The notes: generated from the sequence alone by a model not told the origin. A DNA stretch of 64,000 nucleotides from [Eubacterium] saphenum (GCA_004555725.1 SFHC01000010.1:6925-70924), one strand, 5' to 3'; shown: positions 1-7,316, counted from the first letter of the stretch. Program-made: numbers and translations.

Positions 1-626
1 AGCCGGTAAAGAAGGATTACCGCCGGTTTAAGATCCGGACGATTGAGGGCGCGGATGATTACGGAAGTCTGCAAGAGGTGCTGTACAGAAGATTCCGGCG
101 TGCGCAGGAAGGCAGCCGGGGATTTCAGACCATGCCGGATATGATTCTCATGGATGGAGGACAGGGGCAGGTCACTGCTGCTCTGAAGGTCATCCGCGCG
201 CTGGGACTGAATGTTCCGGTTGTCGGGATGGCCAAGGATGACCGGCACAGAACGAGAGCAATTGTGTTTGAAGACGGGCGCGAGATCGACCTGGTTCATC
301 ACGCTGTTCTGTTTCGCTACTGCGGGACGATTCAGGAAGAAGTGCACCGGTTTGCGATTGACTATCACCACCGGCTGCACAGCAAGAATTCTTTTCGCTC
401 GGAACTGGATGATATTCCGGGAATTGGTCCGAAGCGCAGAAATGATCTTCTCTATTATTTCAAATCCACAGAGGCGATCAGAAAGGCATCTGAAGAGGAG
501 CTGATGCAGGTTCCATCCGTAAACCGAAAGGCAGCGGAGAGCATTGCGGCGTATTTTGCTGCGCATCCAGCAGGAAAAAAGACATTCGGGACCGGGACGG
601 TGGAATTTCTGGAGGAAGAGGAGTAG
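1..626 (+). CDS. uvrC: UvrABC excinuclease subunit C, C-terminal part (5' truncated by window edge)
   Basis: This is the C-terminal part of the nuclease subunit of the UvrABC nucleotide excision repair complex, which makes the incisions on either side of a DNA lesion. The reading frame is already open at position 3 and the start lies outside the window. The visible part holds the end of the UvrC RNase H-like endonuclease domain (MILMDGGQGQV, then GMAKDDRHR) followed by a helix-hairpin-helix region (DIPGIGPKRRNDLL and a second copy near VPSVNRKAAESI) that binds DNA. It ends with an acidic tail and a TAG stop. A separate promoter for the next gene follows at 705-733, so uvrC probably ends its own transcription unit here. 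Confidence 0.96.
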   Translation, partial: PVKKDYRRFKIRTIEGADDYGSLQEVLYRRFRRAQEGSRGFQTMPDMILMDGGQGQVTAALKVIRALGLNVPVVGMAKDDRHRTRAIVFEDGREIDLVHHAVLFRYCGTIQEEVHRFAIDYHHRLHSKNSFRSELDDIPGIGPKRRNDLLYYFKSTEAIRKASEEELMQVPSVNRKAAESIAAYFAAHPAGKKTFGTGTVEFLEEEE

Positions 627-704
627 CCTTGGCCAGGTTGTTTTTGTCGCAGGGTACTATGTATCAATAATCACAATTGTTCAGGATGAACCGTGTCCGT
701 GCGA

Positions 705-733
705 TTGCAAACCCGCCGCCCATATGATAAAAT
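705..733 (+). promoter_or_regulatory. Sigma-70 promoter for the DUF1292 gene
   Basis: A -35 box TTGCAA (705-710), a 17-nt spacer and a -10 box TAAAAT (728-733) lie about 50 nt ahead of the DUF1292 start codon. Confidence 0.6.
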
Positions 734-781
734 TCTGTTGAAGAGTTAGATCAGCGTTGCGATGATCGAATGGAGGATAAT

Positions 782-1084
782 ATGGCAGACGAGAGATACG
801 AGCTGGGAAATGAAGTCGAGGATGATGATATCATTACCTTGGAATATGATGACGGCACAACCATGGAATGCGAAATCATGGGTGTTTTCCCACTGGGCGA
901 CAGAGATTATGTTGCGCTGATTCCGCACGATGACAGCGATGATGTCTATATTTACCGCTATCAGGAATATGATGACGGGACGTTCGAAATCGATTCCATC
1001 GAAGACGAGAAAGAATTCGACAGAGCGGCCAAAGAGTTTGACGCGATTATGGCCAGTCAGGATGAGGACGAAACGGAAGAGTAA
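782..1084 (+). CDS. DUF1292 family small acidic protein
   Basis: This protein of 100 residues belongs by appearance to the DUF1292 (UPF0473, YrzB-like) family, whose molecular role is not established. It is very acidic (EVEDDDIITLEYDDGTTMEC near the N-terminus, repeated DD and DE pairs, EDETEE at the end) and has the family pattern of short beta strands, such as GDRDYVALIP and DVYIYRY. The frame is open from an ATG at 770, but GGAGG at 772-776 sits five bases before the ATG at 782, so 782 is chosen. In other Firmicutes the family usually sits near yrrK/yqgF and mltG-type genes; here it follows uvrC. A hairpin terminator follows at 1112-1142. Confidence 0.88.
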   Translation: MADERYELGNEVEDDDIITLEYDDGTTMECEIMGVFPLGDRDYVALIPHDDSDDVYIYRYQEYDDGTFEIDSIEDEKEFDRAAKEFDAIMASQDEDETEE

Positions 1085-1111
1085 GCGCCGTTGTAAATCA
1101 TGGAATATTAG

Positions 1112-1142
1112 AAGAGGGCCGGCTGAGTGCGGACCCTCTTTT
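1112..1142 (+). terminator. Hairpin terminator after the DUF1292 gene
   Basis: AAGAGGGCC (1112-1120) pairs with GGACCCTCTT (1131-1140) with one bulged A, followed by a short T run. It lies between the DUF1292 gene and the FAD protein and may attenuate read-through rather than stop it fully, because the next start codon is only 33 nt further on. Confidence 0.55.
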
Positions 1143-1174
1143 CTGCTGTTTATAGATATAGAAAGAGGTGCAGA

Positions 1175-2554
1175 GTGAAAAAATATGATGTAATTGTTGC
1201 GGGAGCCGGCGTTGGAGGCGTGTTCCTGTCTTATGAAATGACAAAGAAAAAGAACAAGGCGAGTGTGCTGGTCATTGATAAGGGCGCGCCGCTGAAAAAG
1301 AGGATCTGCCCGATCCATGCCGGAAAGACGACGCAGTGCCTGAAATGCAAACCGTGTGCGATCATGAACGGATATGGCGGTGCAGGCGGACTTTCAGACG
1401 GAAAGTACAACCTGACCACACAGTTCGGCGGAGATCTTCATAAATATATTGGTGAAAAGCAGGCAATGGATCTGATGTGGTATGTAGACGGCGTGCTCTG
1501 TGATATGGGCGGCGCAGACGCAAAACTGTATTCGACCGCAGATTCGCAGCTGCGCACTAAATGTCTGCAGCATGACCTCCATCTCCTGGACGCGCAGGTC
1601 CGCCATCTTGGCACTGACACCAACGTTAAGATTCTGGATAACATCTACAGCTATGTGAAAGACCGGATTGATATGCAGTTCTATACAGCTGTGGAGGATG
1701 TTGAACGGAACGAGGACGGGACATTTACCGTCAGAACACAGAATGAGGAATACCAGTGCAATGATCTGGTCCTCGCTACCGGACGTTCAGGGTCAGACTG
1801 GATCTCGAGCATCTGCGACAAATTTCAGCTGAAGCAAGAAAAAAACCGTGTGGATATCGGTGTTCGCGTAGAACTTCCGGCAGATGTATTTAAGCATATT
1901 ACAGATCAGGTTTATGAGAGCAAGATTGTCTACCAGACATCCCAGTATAACGATCTGGTGCGCACCTTCTGCATGAATCCGTACGGAGAGGTCGTCTCGG
2001 AGAATACGAACGGCATTGTCACTGTAAACGGACACAGCTATTCCAATCCGGAACTGCACACAGAGAACACCAATTTTGCGCTTCTGGTCTCCAATCATTT
2101 TACAAGTCCGTTCCAGGACAGCAATGAATACGGTGAGGCAATCGCAAGTCTGTCCAACATGCTCGGAGGCGGCGTGCTGATGCAGCGCTTCGGCGATCTG
2201 GTGAAGGGCAGACGCAGCAGCAGCCGGAGAATGGAGAAGTGTTTCACACGCCCGACTCTGCAGGCGACTCCTGGAGATCTGAGCCTGGTAATTCCGAAAC
2301 GTCAGCTGGACGACATCATCGAGATGATCTATGCGCTGGATGAGATTGCTCCGGGAACAGCGAATGAGGATACACTGCTGTACGGTGTTGAGGTGAAATT
2401 CTATAATTCCCGCGTGGATGTGAACGCGAACCTGCAGACGAAGATTCCGAATCTGTATGCCATCGGAGACGGCGCAGGCGTCACACATTCGCTGTCGCAG
2501 GCTTCTGCGTCCGGTGTGTATGTGGCAAGACTCCTGGCAGAAAAGTACCAGTAA
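1175..2554 (+). CDS. FAD-dependent dehydrogenase, COG2509 type
   Basis: A 459-residue predicted flavoprotein oxidoreductase of the uncharacterised COG2509 group. The N-terminus carries a dinucleotide-binding beta-alpha-beta motif (VIVAGAGVGGVFLSYEM), followed by a Cys-rich stretch (CPIHAGKTTQCLKCKPC) and NGYGGAGGLSDGKYN, both typical of this group. Near the C-terminus the second FAD motif (LYAIGDGAGVTHSLSQA) is intact. The substrate is unknown. The frame is open from 1127, but AGAGGTG (1164-1170) lies just before a GTG at 1175, and the protein fold begins right there (VKKYDVIVAGAG), so GTG 1175 is preferred. It follows the DUF1292 terminator and precedes a structured intergenic region. Confidence 0.85.
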   Translation: MKKYDVIVAGAGVGGVFLSYEMTKKKNKASVLVIDKGAPLKKRICPIHAGKTTQCLKCKPCAIMNGYGGAGGLSDGKYNLTTQFGGDLHKYIGEKQAMDLMWYVDGVLCDMGGADAKLYSTADSQLRTKCLQHDLHLLDAQVRHLGTDTNVKILDNIYSYVKDRIDMQFYTAVEDVERNEDGTFTVRTQNEEYQCNDLVLATGRSGSDWISSICDKFQLKQEKNRVDIGVRVELPADVFKHITDQVYESKIVYQTSQYNDLVRTFCMNPYGEVVSENTNGIVTVNGHSYSNPELHTENTNFALLVSNHFTSPFQDSNEYGEAIASLSNMLGGGVLMQRFGDLVKGRRSSSRRMEKCFTRPTLQATPGDLSLVIPKRQLDDIIEMIYALDEIAPGTANEDTLLYGVEVKFYNSRVDVNANLQTKIPNLYAIGDGAGVTHSLSQASASGVYVARLLAEKYQ

Positions 2555-2615
2555 GGAGATCTCTGCACAGTGAAATACATTAGAATTCAATAATGCATAA
2601 CAGCAGCGGATGAGG

Positions 2616-2689
2616 ACGGCATACGTTCCTGCCATGCCGAGCGCGATCGAATGATAAAGGTGGTGCAGGGATTGCGGGAAGTATGCCGT
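2616..2689. repeat. Long imperfect inverted repeat (possible structured RNA or processed hairpin)
   Basis: The 339-base gap 2555-2893 holds no gene. ACGGCATAC at 2616-2624 is matched perfectly by GTATGCCGT at 2681-2689, and the pairing continues inward (TTCCTGC with GCGGGAA, one bulged G and one wobble pair), giving a stem of about 16 pairs around a loop of about 40 nt. No T run follows, so it is not a standard terminator. The tRNA-Leu promoter lies further on at 2799-2826. Confidence 0.5.
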
Positions 2690-2798
2690 TTCAGATATAT
2701 CTGGGGAGTTCACAGGACTCTTGTACTTTGGAATATAAAGGGATTTCAATGCGTTTTACAACTCCCGAAAAAAACTTATATTTTTTTCAAAAAAGGGG

Positions 2799-2826
2799 TT
2801 GCAATAATTACTGATTCGGGTATAAT
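2799..2826 (+). promoter_or_regulatory. Sigma-70 promoter of tRNA-Leu
   Basis: TTGCAA (2799-2804), a 16-nt spacer and TATAAT (2821-2826), about 68 nt ahead of the mature tRNA. The upstream DNA is rich in A and T tracts, like an UP element. Confidence 0.75.
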
Positions 2827-2893
2827 AATATTCGTCGGTTGGCGAGAGAGCTTCTGAGAGAGCCAAGCAAATCGGCTGGAACAATTGAAAAAT

Positions 2894-2979
2894 GCGGTTG
2901 TGGCGGAATTGGCAGACGCGCACGGTTCAGGTCCGTGTGATGAACAGTCATGAGGGTTCGAATCCCTCCAACCGCACCA
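2894..2979 (+). tRNA. tRNA-Leu(CAG)
   Basis: The 86-nt sequence folds as a class II tRNA. The acceptor stem is GCGGTTG/CAACCGC, the anticodon stem CACGG/CCGTG encloses loop TTCAGGT (anticodon CAG), a long variable arm follows, and the T arm reads GAGGGTTCGAATCCCTC. The 3' CCA is encoded. It decodes Leu CUG, the codon used heavily in this window. It has its own promoter and terminator. Confidence 0.97.
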
Positions 2980-2986
2980 ACGAAGA

Positions 2987-3014
2987 ACCGGAATCATTGC
3001 GATTCCGGTTTTTT
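2987..3014 (+). terminator. Intrinsic terminator of tRNA-Leu
   Basis: ACCGGAATC (2987-2995) and GATTCCGGT (3001-3009) form a perfect 9-bp stem with a 5-nt loop, followed by a run of T. Confidence 0.9.
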
Positions 3015-3100
3015 CATGTTTCTGCGGATAATCAATGGGAAAAGACCTTCTAAACATTATGAAATAATGTGGACGGTTACATGTAGTCCTATACAAGAGA

Positions 3101-3141
3101 ACGGCTGAGCCGGGCATTCCTGCCTTGGCTCAGCCGTTTAT
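3101..3141. terminator. Convergent-end hairpin (LysR gene terminator)
   Basis: ACGGCTGAGCC (3101-3111) and GGCTCAGCCGT (3127-3137) form an 11-bp perfect stem just downstream of the minus-strand LysR gene. The T-rich side lies on the plus strand (TTTATTT), so it may act in both directions. Confidence 0.6.
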
Positions 3142-3155
3142 TTCTGCATCCGCTG

Positions 3156-4052
3156 TTACTGGATTTCTTCAGGATGCTCTGCGAGATAGTTGAGGGCAAA
3201 TTCGCGGAACTTGCTGGCCGCAGGCGAGAGCTGGTCTTTAGGAGCGGTTGCAATGCCGATATCGATCATAGGGTCCGGAGACAGGCGGAGAACTTTCAGG
3301 TTCTCGCTGTATGCGGTTTCCGTGTAGAGTCCGTTGCACATGGTAACGCCAAGGCCGGCTTCAACCATGGCTGAAGCCGAATATGTGTTCATCGCTGACA
3401 TCCGGTAGTTCGGCGTAATTCCGTATTCGCTGAATACAAGGGAATTGTCAGTCACCTGATCCGGAAAGATGTCGATGCAGGGTTCTGTTTCAAATCGCTT
3501 CATCGGGAAGACGTCAGGATCTTCAAGTGTGTCCACGGGAAAGTTTTTTGGGACCCAGGCGACCATATGGTCTTTTGGAAGCGGGATCCAGTCAAAGTTG
3601 CCTTTTCTCCAGCTGATGATGCAGAAATCGATGCGGTGATCTTCAATCTGGTCGACCAGAACGGAGCTGAAACCTTCTTGAATTTCGATCTTGATATGCG
3701 GATGTTCTGCAGTGAAACGCGCGATGATCTTTCCCAGCAATTCATAATAAGTAGAATACGCGGTTCCGATGTGAATCTCACCGACATCCAGGCCCATAAT
3801 GGTCTGTGCCTGCTCTGTGTACATTTCTCCGAGACGTACAAGCTCGGAAATAATCGGAAGCAGTTTCTGACATTCCTGTGTCGGCGAGACTCCGTTCCGG
3901 CTTCTGTGCAGCAGCGGGAAGCCGGTTTCAGATTCAATAGAGGCCATCATCCGGCTCATGCCGGAAGGTGTGTACCCGAGCTTCTGTGCGGCATCGGAGA
4001 GGTTTCCGACGCGGATGGCACACAGAAGGGCTGCGCATTTTTCTGTATCCAT
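3156..4052 (-). CDS. LysR-family transcriptional regulator
   Basis: A 298-residue LysR-type regulator. The N-terminal winged helix-turn-helix is clear (ALLCAIRVGNLSDAAQKLGY, then TPSGMSRMMASIESETGFPL), followed by the linker helix and a periplasmic-binding-like effector domain from about residue 90. The reading frame extends to 4088, but AGGAG lies six bases ahead of the ATG at 4052 and the conserved helix-turn-helix begins there, so 4052 is chosen. It is transcribed divergently from the EamA transporter at 4282, the usual arrangement in which a LysR protein controls the adjacent gene. The effector cannot be told from sequence. Confidence 0.93.
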   Translation of the reverse strand: MDTEKCAALLCAIRVGNLSDAAQKLGYTPSGMSRMMASIESETGFPLLHRSRNGVSPTQECQKLLPIISELVRLGEMYTEQAQTIMGLDVGEIHIGTAYSTYYELLGKIIARFTAEHPHIKIEIQEGFSSVLVDQIEDHRIDFCIISWRKGNFDWIPLPKDHMVAWVPKNFPVDTLEDPDVFPMKRFETEPCIDIFPDQVTDNSLVFSEYGITPNYRMSAMNTYSASAMVEAGLGVTMCNGLYTETAYSENLKVLRLSPDPMIDIGIATAPKDQLSPAASKFREFALNYLAEHPEEIQ

Positions 4053-4102
4053 ATTGTACTCCTGTAATTTTGTTTGCGGTTTTGTCATAGCAAAGTTGAG
4101 AT

Positions 4103-4228
4103 TGTGTCGCTTTACTCAATAATAGATCTGGATTATATTAGAGTCAAGAAAGAAATTGTGTACACTGCTTTCGATTGATAAAGTGAATTGATAAATCAAT
4201 ATAGTGAATGATATCAATTTGCGACACA
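4103..4228. promoter_or_regulatory. LysR/EamA divergent control region with dyads
   Basis: The divergent intergenic region holds a perfect dyad ATTGATAAATCAAT (4187-4200), nearby partial copies of TGATAAAGTGAATTGATA, and an 8-bp inverted pair TGTGTCGC (4103-4110) and GCGACACA (4221-4228) that brackets the whole region. The short dyad fits the T-N11-A type of LysR site. These are candidate operators inferred from position and symmetry. Confidence 0.45.
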
Positions 4229-4281
4229 TAATGGAATATTCAGGTTAATACATACAGATAATTACAGGAGGAATTGTTCTC

Positions 4282-5220
4282 ATGTCTCGCAGAAATGCTG
4301 AATTGCTTTTAATGCTTGCAATCGCACTGCGCGCTACATCTTTATTGTTTAGTAAGATTGGACTTGCCGGGATGCAGCCGTACACACTTTTAGGAATGCG
4401 TTTTCTGATGGCCTTTGCCATTTTGGTATGCATATTCCACAATAAACTTAAACACATAAAGAAGAGCACTGTCCTCCACAGCATGATTATCGGCGCGGCG
4501 TTCACGGTTATGATGTCGTTTGAGCTTCACGCGCTGGAGACGACACCGTCATCCGTAACGTCATTCCTCGAAAATACAGCAATCGTACTGGTGCCGATGA
4601 TTCTGGTTCCGCTGCAGCGTCAGCTGCCGCATAAAGGTACCGTTATCAGCTGCCTGATGGCCATCATCGGTGTCGGAGCTCTTACACTGAAAGGTGACGG
4701 ATTCTCATTCACAAAAGGTGAGATTCTCTGCCTTGGAGCTGCAGTTACTTATGCTGCTGCGATTATCTTCACTGGTAAGTTCTCTAAAGATGACGATACA
4801 CTGCAGATCGGAATTCTGCAGAACGGGTTTATCGGACTGTTCGCCATTTCCATGGCGTTCCTGTTTGAACACCCGGAACTTCCAAAGACTGCTGTGAACT
4901 GGGGATGCCTGCTGGCGCTGACTTTGATCTGCAGCGTTCTTGGATTTACAATTCAGCCGATTGCGCAGAGATATGTACCTACAGAAACAGCAGGACTGTT
5001 CTGTGGACTTAATCCGTTGATCGCATCCATTCTTGGAATGGTGTTCCTTCATGAGCGCCTCGGAATTAACGGGTTTATCGGAGCGGCATTCATCCTCGGA
5101 AGCATTCTTGTTTCTCACCTGCTGGATGCTCCGGCTCCTGCTGCAGAACCAACACCGGTACGCCGGAAAGTTCAGCCGATCCACTCGTATACCAGAGCAG
5201 CAGACAAGCCTGCGGCCTAA
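4282..5220 (+). CDS. EamA/DMT-superfamily transporter
   Basis: A 312-residue inner-membrane protein of the drug/metabolite transporter superfamily, with two EamA repeats of five predicted membrane helices each (first repeat about residues 7-135, second about 145-285). Typical signs are the first-helix region LLLMLAIALRATSLLFSKIG and the second-repeat end PLIASILGMVFLHERLG. A hydrophilic Pro/Ala-rich tail of about 25 residues follows the last helix. AGGAGG (4266-4271) precedes the ATG by ten bases. The exported or imported compound is unknown; the divergent LysR gene probably controls it. A strong terminator lies at 5331-5360. Confidence 0.92.
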   Translation: MSRRNAELLLMLAIALRATSLLFSKIGLAGMQPYTLLGMRFLMAFAILVCIFHNKLKHIKKSTVLHSMIIGAAFTVMMSFELHALETTPSSVTSFLENTAIVLVPMILVPLQRQLPHKGTVISCLMAIIGVGALTLKGDGFSFTKGEILCLGAAVTYAAAIIFTGKFSKDDDTLQIGILQNGFIGLFAISMAFLFEHPELPKTAVNWGCLLALTLICSVLGFTIQPIAQRYVPTETAGLFCGLNPLIASILGMVFLHERLGINGFIGAAFILGSILVSHLLDAPAPAAEPTPVRRKVQPIHSYTRAADKPAA

Positions 5221-5330
5221 TATAATCTGTTTGGTGATTGACCTCTGTCACCATAATTCAAAGGCGTTAACAAGTGGTCTGCACACAGACCTTGCAGACT
5301 GTTCTCCTATATTAATATCTCAGACAAAAT

Positions 5331-5360
5331 CGGACTGTGCGCAGCACGGTCCGGTTTTTT
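5331..5360 (+). terminator. Intrinsic terminator after the EamA gene
   Basis: CGGACTGTGC (5331-5340) pairs with GCACGGTCCG (5344-5353) with one G-U pair, followed by six T. It closes the EamA transcript about 110 nt after its stop and ahead of the queT promoter. A smaller hairpin, GGTCTG/CAGACC, precedes it near 5275-5290. Confidence 0.85.
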
Positions 5361-5434
5361 CTCGAGTATATGCATGCAGAGAGTACAATAGAGAATCGTA
5401 GTGGTGGATGAAGTTAATGGAGATGAAGTTCTCC

Positions 5435-5463
5435 TTGAAATCAGCTATTCACAATGCTAAAAT
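5435..5463 (+). promoter_or_regulatory. Sigma-70 promoter of queT
   Basis: TTGAAA (5435-5440), 17 nt, extended -10 TGCTAAAAT with TAAAAT at 5458-5463. The predicted start of transcription, near 5470, falls at the first base of the riboswitch stem. Confidence 0.75.
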
Positions 5464-5470
5464 GAAATAC

Positions 5471-5515
5471 CGAGTGTTCGAGACCTTCCACTCGTAAAAC
5501 AAAACTAAAGGAGAC
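5471..5515 (+). ncRNA. preQ1-I riboswitch ahead of queT
   Basis: The element has the preQ1-I layout. Stem P1 is CGAGTG (5471-5476) with CACTCG (5489-5494), enclosing a 12-nt loop (TTCGAGACCTTC), followed by an A-rich tail (TAAAACAAAACTAAAGGAG) whose end can pair back into the loop as an H-type pseudoknot. The tail runs straight into the Shine-Dalgarno AAAGGAG (5507-5513), and no terminator stem lies between it and the ATG. Control of translation by sequestering the ribosome binding site is therefore inferred. preQ1 is the queuosine precursor, which fits the transporter encoded downstream. Confidence 0.85.
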
Positions 5516-5522
5516 AATTAAA

Positions 5523-6017
5523 ATGAGAAACAAAAATGTATTATTCTTAACGCAGGCCGGACTGATTGCGGCGGTTTATGTCGTACTTGTCGTGCTTCTG
5601 CAGGCGTTTAGTTTTGGTCAGGTGCAGATCAGAGTAGCAGAAATGCTGACGATTCTGCCGGTATTTACGCCGGCTGCGGTTCCGGGCCTTTTCCTTGGCT
5701 GTATAGTCGGTAATATTATGGGCGGTGCAGTACTTCCGGATATCATCTGCGGAAGCCTGGCGACACTTGCCGGCGCCTATTTCACTTATAAACTGAGAAA
5801 CAGAGGGCTGGTCATTGCATGCCTTCCGCCGATCATCGCAAATATCCTGGTGGTTCCGTTTGTGCTGAAATACGCATACGGTGTCCATCTTCCGATTCCG
5901 TTTATGATGCTGACAGTAGGTATAGGCGAAGTCGTCGGATGCGGAGTTCTCGGTGTCGCCCTCGGTAAAGTGCTGACGCGCTATAAAAGCGTTATTTTTG
6001 GAAGTCTGGCGGCTTAA
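5523..6017 (+). CDS. queT: QueT family queuosine precursor transporter
   Basis: A 164-residue membrane protein of the QueT family (formerly DUF988), the substrate-binding S component of an ECF-type importer for queuosine precursors such as preQ1 or queuine. It has about five predicted membrane segments. The family-typical N-terminal part has the pattern QVQIRVAEMLTILPVFTPAA, followed by a Gly-rich loop GCIVGNIMGGAVLPDIICG. The gene stands alone behind its own promoter and a preQ1-I riboswitch, which strongly supports the assignment. No queuosine synthesis genes are in the window, so salvage from outside is a reasonable inference. A terminator lies at 6159-6196. Confidence 0.93.
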   Translation: MRNKNVLFLTQAGLIAAVYVVLVVLLQAFSFGQVQIRVAEMLTILPVFTPAAVPGLFLGCIVGNIMGGAVLPDIICGSLATLAGAYFTYKLRNRGLVIACLPPIIANILVVPFVLKYAYGVHLPIPFMMLTVGIGEVVGCGVLGVALGKVLTRYKSVIFGSLAA

Positions 6018-6158
6018 TGCAGACGAAAAAGATCTGCAGGATTTCAGGCGTATAGAAAAAAGTAAAAGTGCAAAACGTCAGAATGTGCCAGATTTATGAC
6101 AATGTAGATTACCATATAATAGAAATAATTATAGAATAGAATACGAAGGTTTATGACA

Positions 6159-6196
6159 GGCGCATGATTCGGGCATCCGAAGGCATGCGTCTTTTT
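6159..6196 (+). terminator. Intrinsic terminator after queT
   Basis: GGCGCATG (6159-6166) and CATGCGTC (6184-6191), with one G-U pair and an inner CGG/CCG, followed by five T. It lies about 140 nt after the queT stop. Confidence 0.7.
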
Positions 6197-6426
6197 GATT
6201 GGCTGGACCCATCTGTATGCCCTTTTTTTATCTGCTCCATGTCGATCATACTTTGACAGCAGTGCGCGATCTGCGAGGCAGTTAATTTTCGCTGTCAGAA
6301 ATGCAGGGGGGCGACTCCTGCAACGAATTTTGAATATCATAATGTCAAATCAATATAAAAGAATCGATATAAGTTAAATGACGGGAAACGGATTCATCAT
6401 CGTAAACATCAAGATAGTAGTAGAGG

Positions 6427-6798
6427 CTGCGTCCAGAATGTGGAGAGGGATGGAGATTCGCAGGTATACTGCATAATGATTAATTGGACGCAAAATATCT
6501 CTTTCAACGATCAGGTACGAGCCGGGAATTGCGTCCAAACAGGATGGACGGACAGGAATATGAGTGTATGCTGTATAATTACAGTTTGGACACAGAAACA
6601 TACGGGAAGCGGCTGGTTGGGAGAGGAGAACTGCGTCCAAATGGCGATGAGTAAAAAGAGGGTGCGCGTATACAGTATACTAACTGCCTGGACGCAGATT
6701 ATACCTGATTTTCATATATCGAAGCATCTGAACTGCGTCTATTAGTCAGAATTCTGGGAATGGAAGTGAAATTGGGTATACATGGAAAGTGGACGCAA
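6427..6798. repeat. Array A: four 102-bp tandem units with 66-67-bp inverted-repeat cassettes
   Basis: Units start at 6427, 6529, 6631 and 6733, an exact 102-bp spacing. Each holds a 66-67-bp cassette that begins with CTGCGTCCA (or TTGCGTCCA, CTGCGTCta) and ends with TGGACGCA(G), followed by a 34-36-bp linker. A palindrome of the form GTATACnGTATAC (best copy 6668-6680) lies 8-10 bp before the right end of each cassette; unit 4 keeps only GTATAC. The units have otherwise diverged strongly, so the ends, the palindrome and the spacing are what is kept. It lies between the queT terminator and tRNA-Pro, with no convincing gene. The stretch 6197-6426 before it shows nothing I recognise. Confidence 0.85.
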
Positions 6799-6831
6799 AT
6801 TCCGGCAGCGGGGTGGTGGATATCAGAAGGG

Positions 6832-6985
6832 ATTCCCGTCCACAGCGCATGTATACACAGAATCCCCGTCCAACTAAGCAAACCAACCCAAGTGGACGGG
6901 GATGCACGGATGTATGCTCTCAGATTCCCGTCCACAGCGCATGTATACACGAAATCCCCGTCCATTTGTGAGGTATGCAGTATAC
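6832..6985. repeat. Array A extension: 92-bp GGACGGG-type sub-family
   Basis: Directly after the fourth 102-bp unit the flanking box changes from GGACGCAG to GGACGGGG/GGACGGGA. A 41-bp segment (6832-6872), bounded by ATTCCCGTCCA and CCCCGTCCA and centred on CATGTATACAC, recurs at 6924-6964 with two mismatches, a period of 92 bp. An inverted box TGGACGGGG (6893-6901) lies between the copies, and a GTATGCAGTATAC palindrome ends the array at 6973-6985. It looks like a related but separately evolving version of the array A unit. Confidence 0.75.
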
Positions 6986-7071
6986 CCGCATTTACCTTAT
7001 CTATCAACAATTTATGAATTGCAGGCAGAACTTTATGTTATCGATTGTGGGAGGCGAACTTGGGATATACG

Positions 7072-7175
7072 ACGTTCCGCAGGCTGATCGAGCTTCGCCT
7101 TTGGCTCGCTCTCTCAGGCGGAACTAGCATAAGGAATTCCCATTCATCTGCACGAGCAAAAGCGTAGTGCAGATG
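7072..7175. repeat. Two consecutive long hairpins beside tRNA-Pro
   Basis: A first inverted repeat begins GTTCCGC near 7073 and ends GCGGAAC near 7123, with inner CTGA/TCAG and CGAGC/GCTCG pairs. A second has perfect 9-bp arms CATCTGCAC (7145-7153) and GTGCAGATG (7167-7175), and pairing can continue outward imperfectly. No gene is seen from 7000 to 7190. The hairpins could be a small RNA or remnants of a mobile element; nothing further can be supported. Confidence 0.45.
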
Positions 7176-7189
7176 AGGGCAACTCCATT

Positions 7190-7222
7190 AAAAAAGCCGC
7201 GGAGGTAAAACCTCTGCGGCTA
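7190..7222 (-). terminator. Intrinsic terminator of tRNA-Pro
   Basis: Read on the minus strand, GCCGCAGAGGT and ACCTCCGCGGC form an 11-bp stem with one A-C mismatch, followed by six T. It lies 7 nt past the encoded CCA of tRNA-Pro. Confidence 0.85.
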
Positions 7223-7228
7223 GTCTGT

Positions 7229-7304
7229 TGGTCGGAGTGATGAGACTCGAACTCATGGCCTCTGCGTCCCGAACGCAGCGCGCTACCAGCTGCGCCACAC
7301 CCCG
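7229..7304 (-). tRNA. tRNA-Pro(CGG)
   Basis: On the minus strand a 76-nt cloverleaf includes the encoded CCA. The acceptor stem is CGGGGTG/CACTCCG with one G-U pair, the D arm is GGCGCAGCTGGTAGCGC, the anticodon stem CTGCG/CGCAG encloses loop TTCGGGA (anticodon CGG), and the T arm is ATGAGTTCGAGTCTCAT. It decodes Pro CCG. Confidence 0.96.
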
Positions 7305-7316
7305 ACAACAAAATTA

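Noticed and set aside
1793..2749. A 318-codon minus-strand frame opposite the FAD protein
   Set aside because: Antisense shadow of a gene with clear FAD motifs; no ribosome binding site or recognisable domain.
2776..3117. A 113-codon minus-strand open frame across tRNA-Leu and its terminator
   Set aside because: It is a translation of the antisense of a tRNA gene (the WRDSNPHDC string is a known artefact) and has no ribosome binding site.
6440..7010. Several open frames on both strands of array A
   Set aside because: They follow the DNA repeat period, show the same NCVQ/WTQ pattern on either strand, and lack start signals; treated as by-products of the array.
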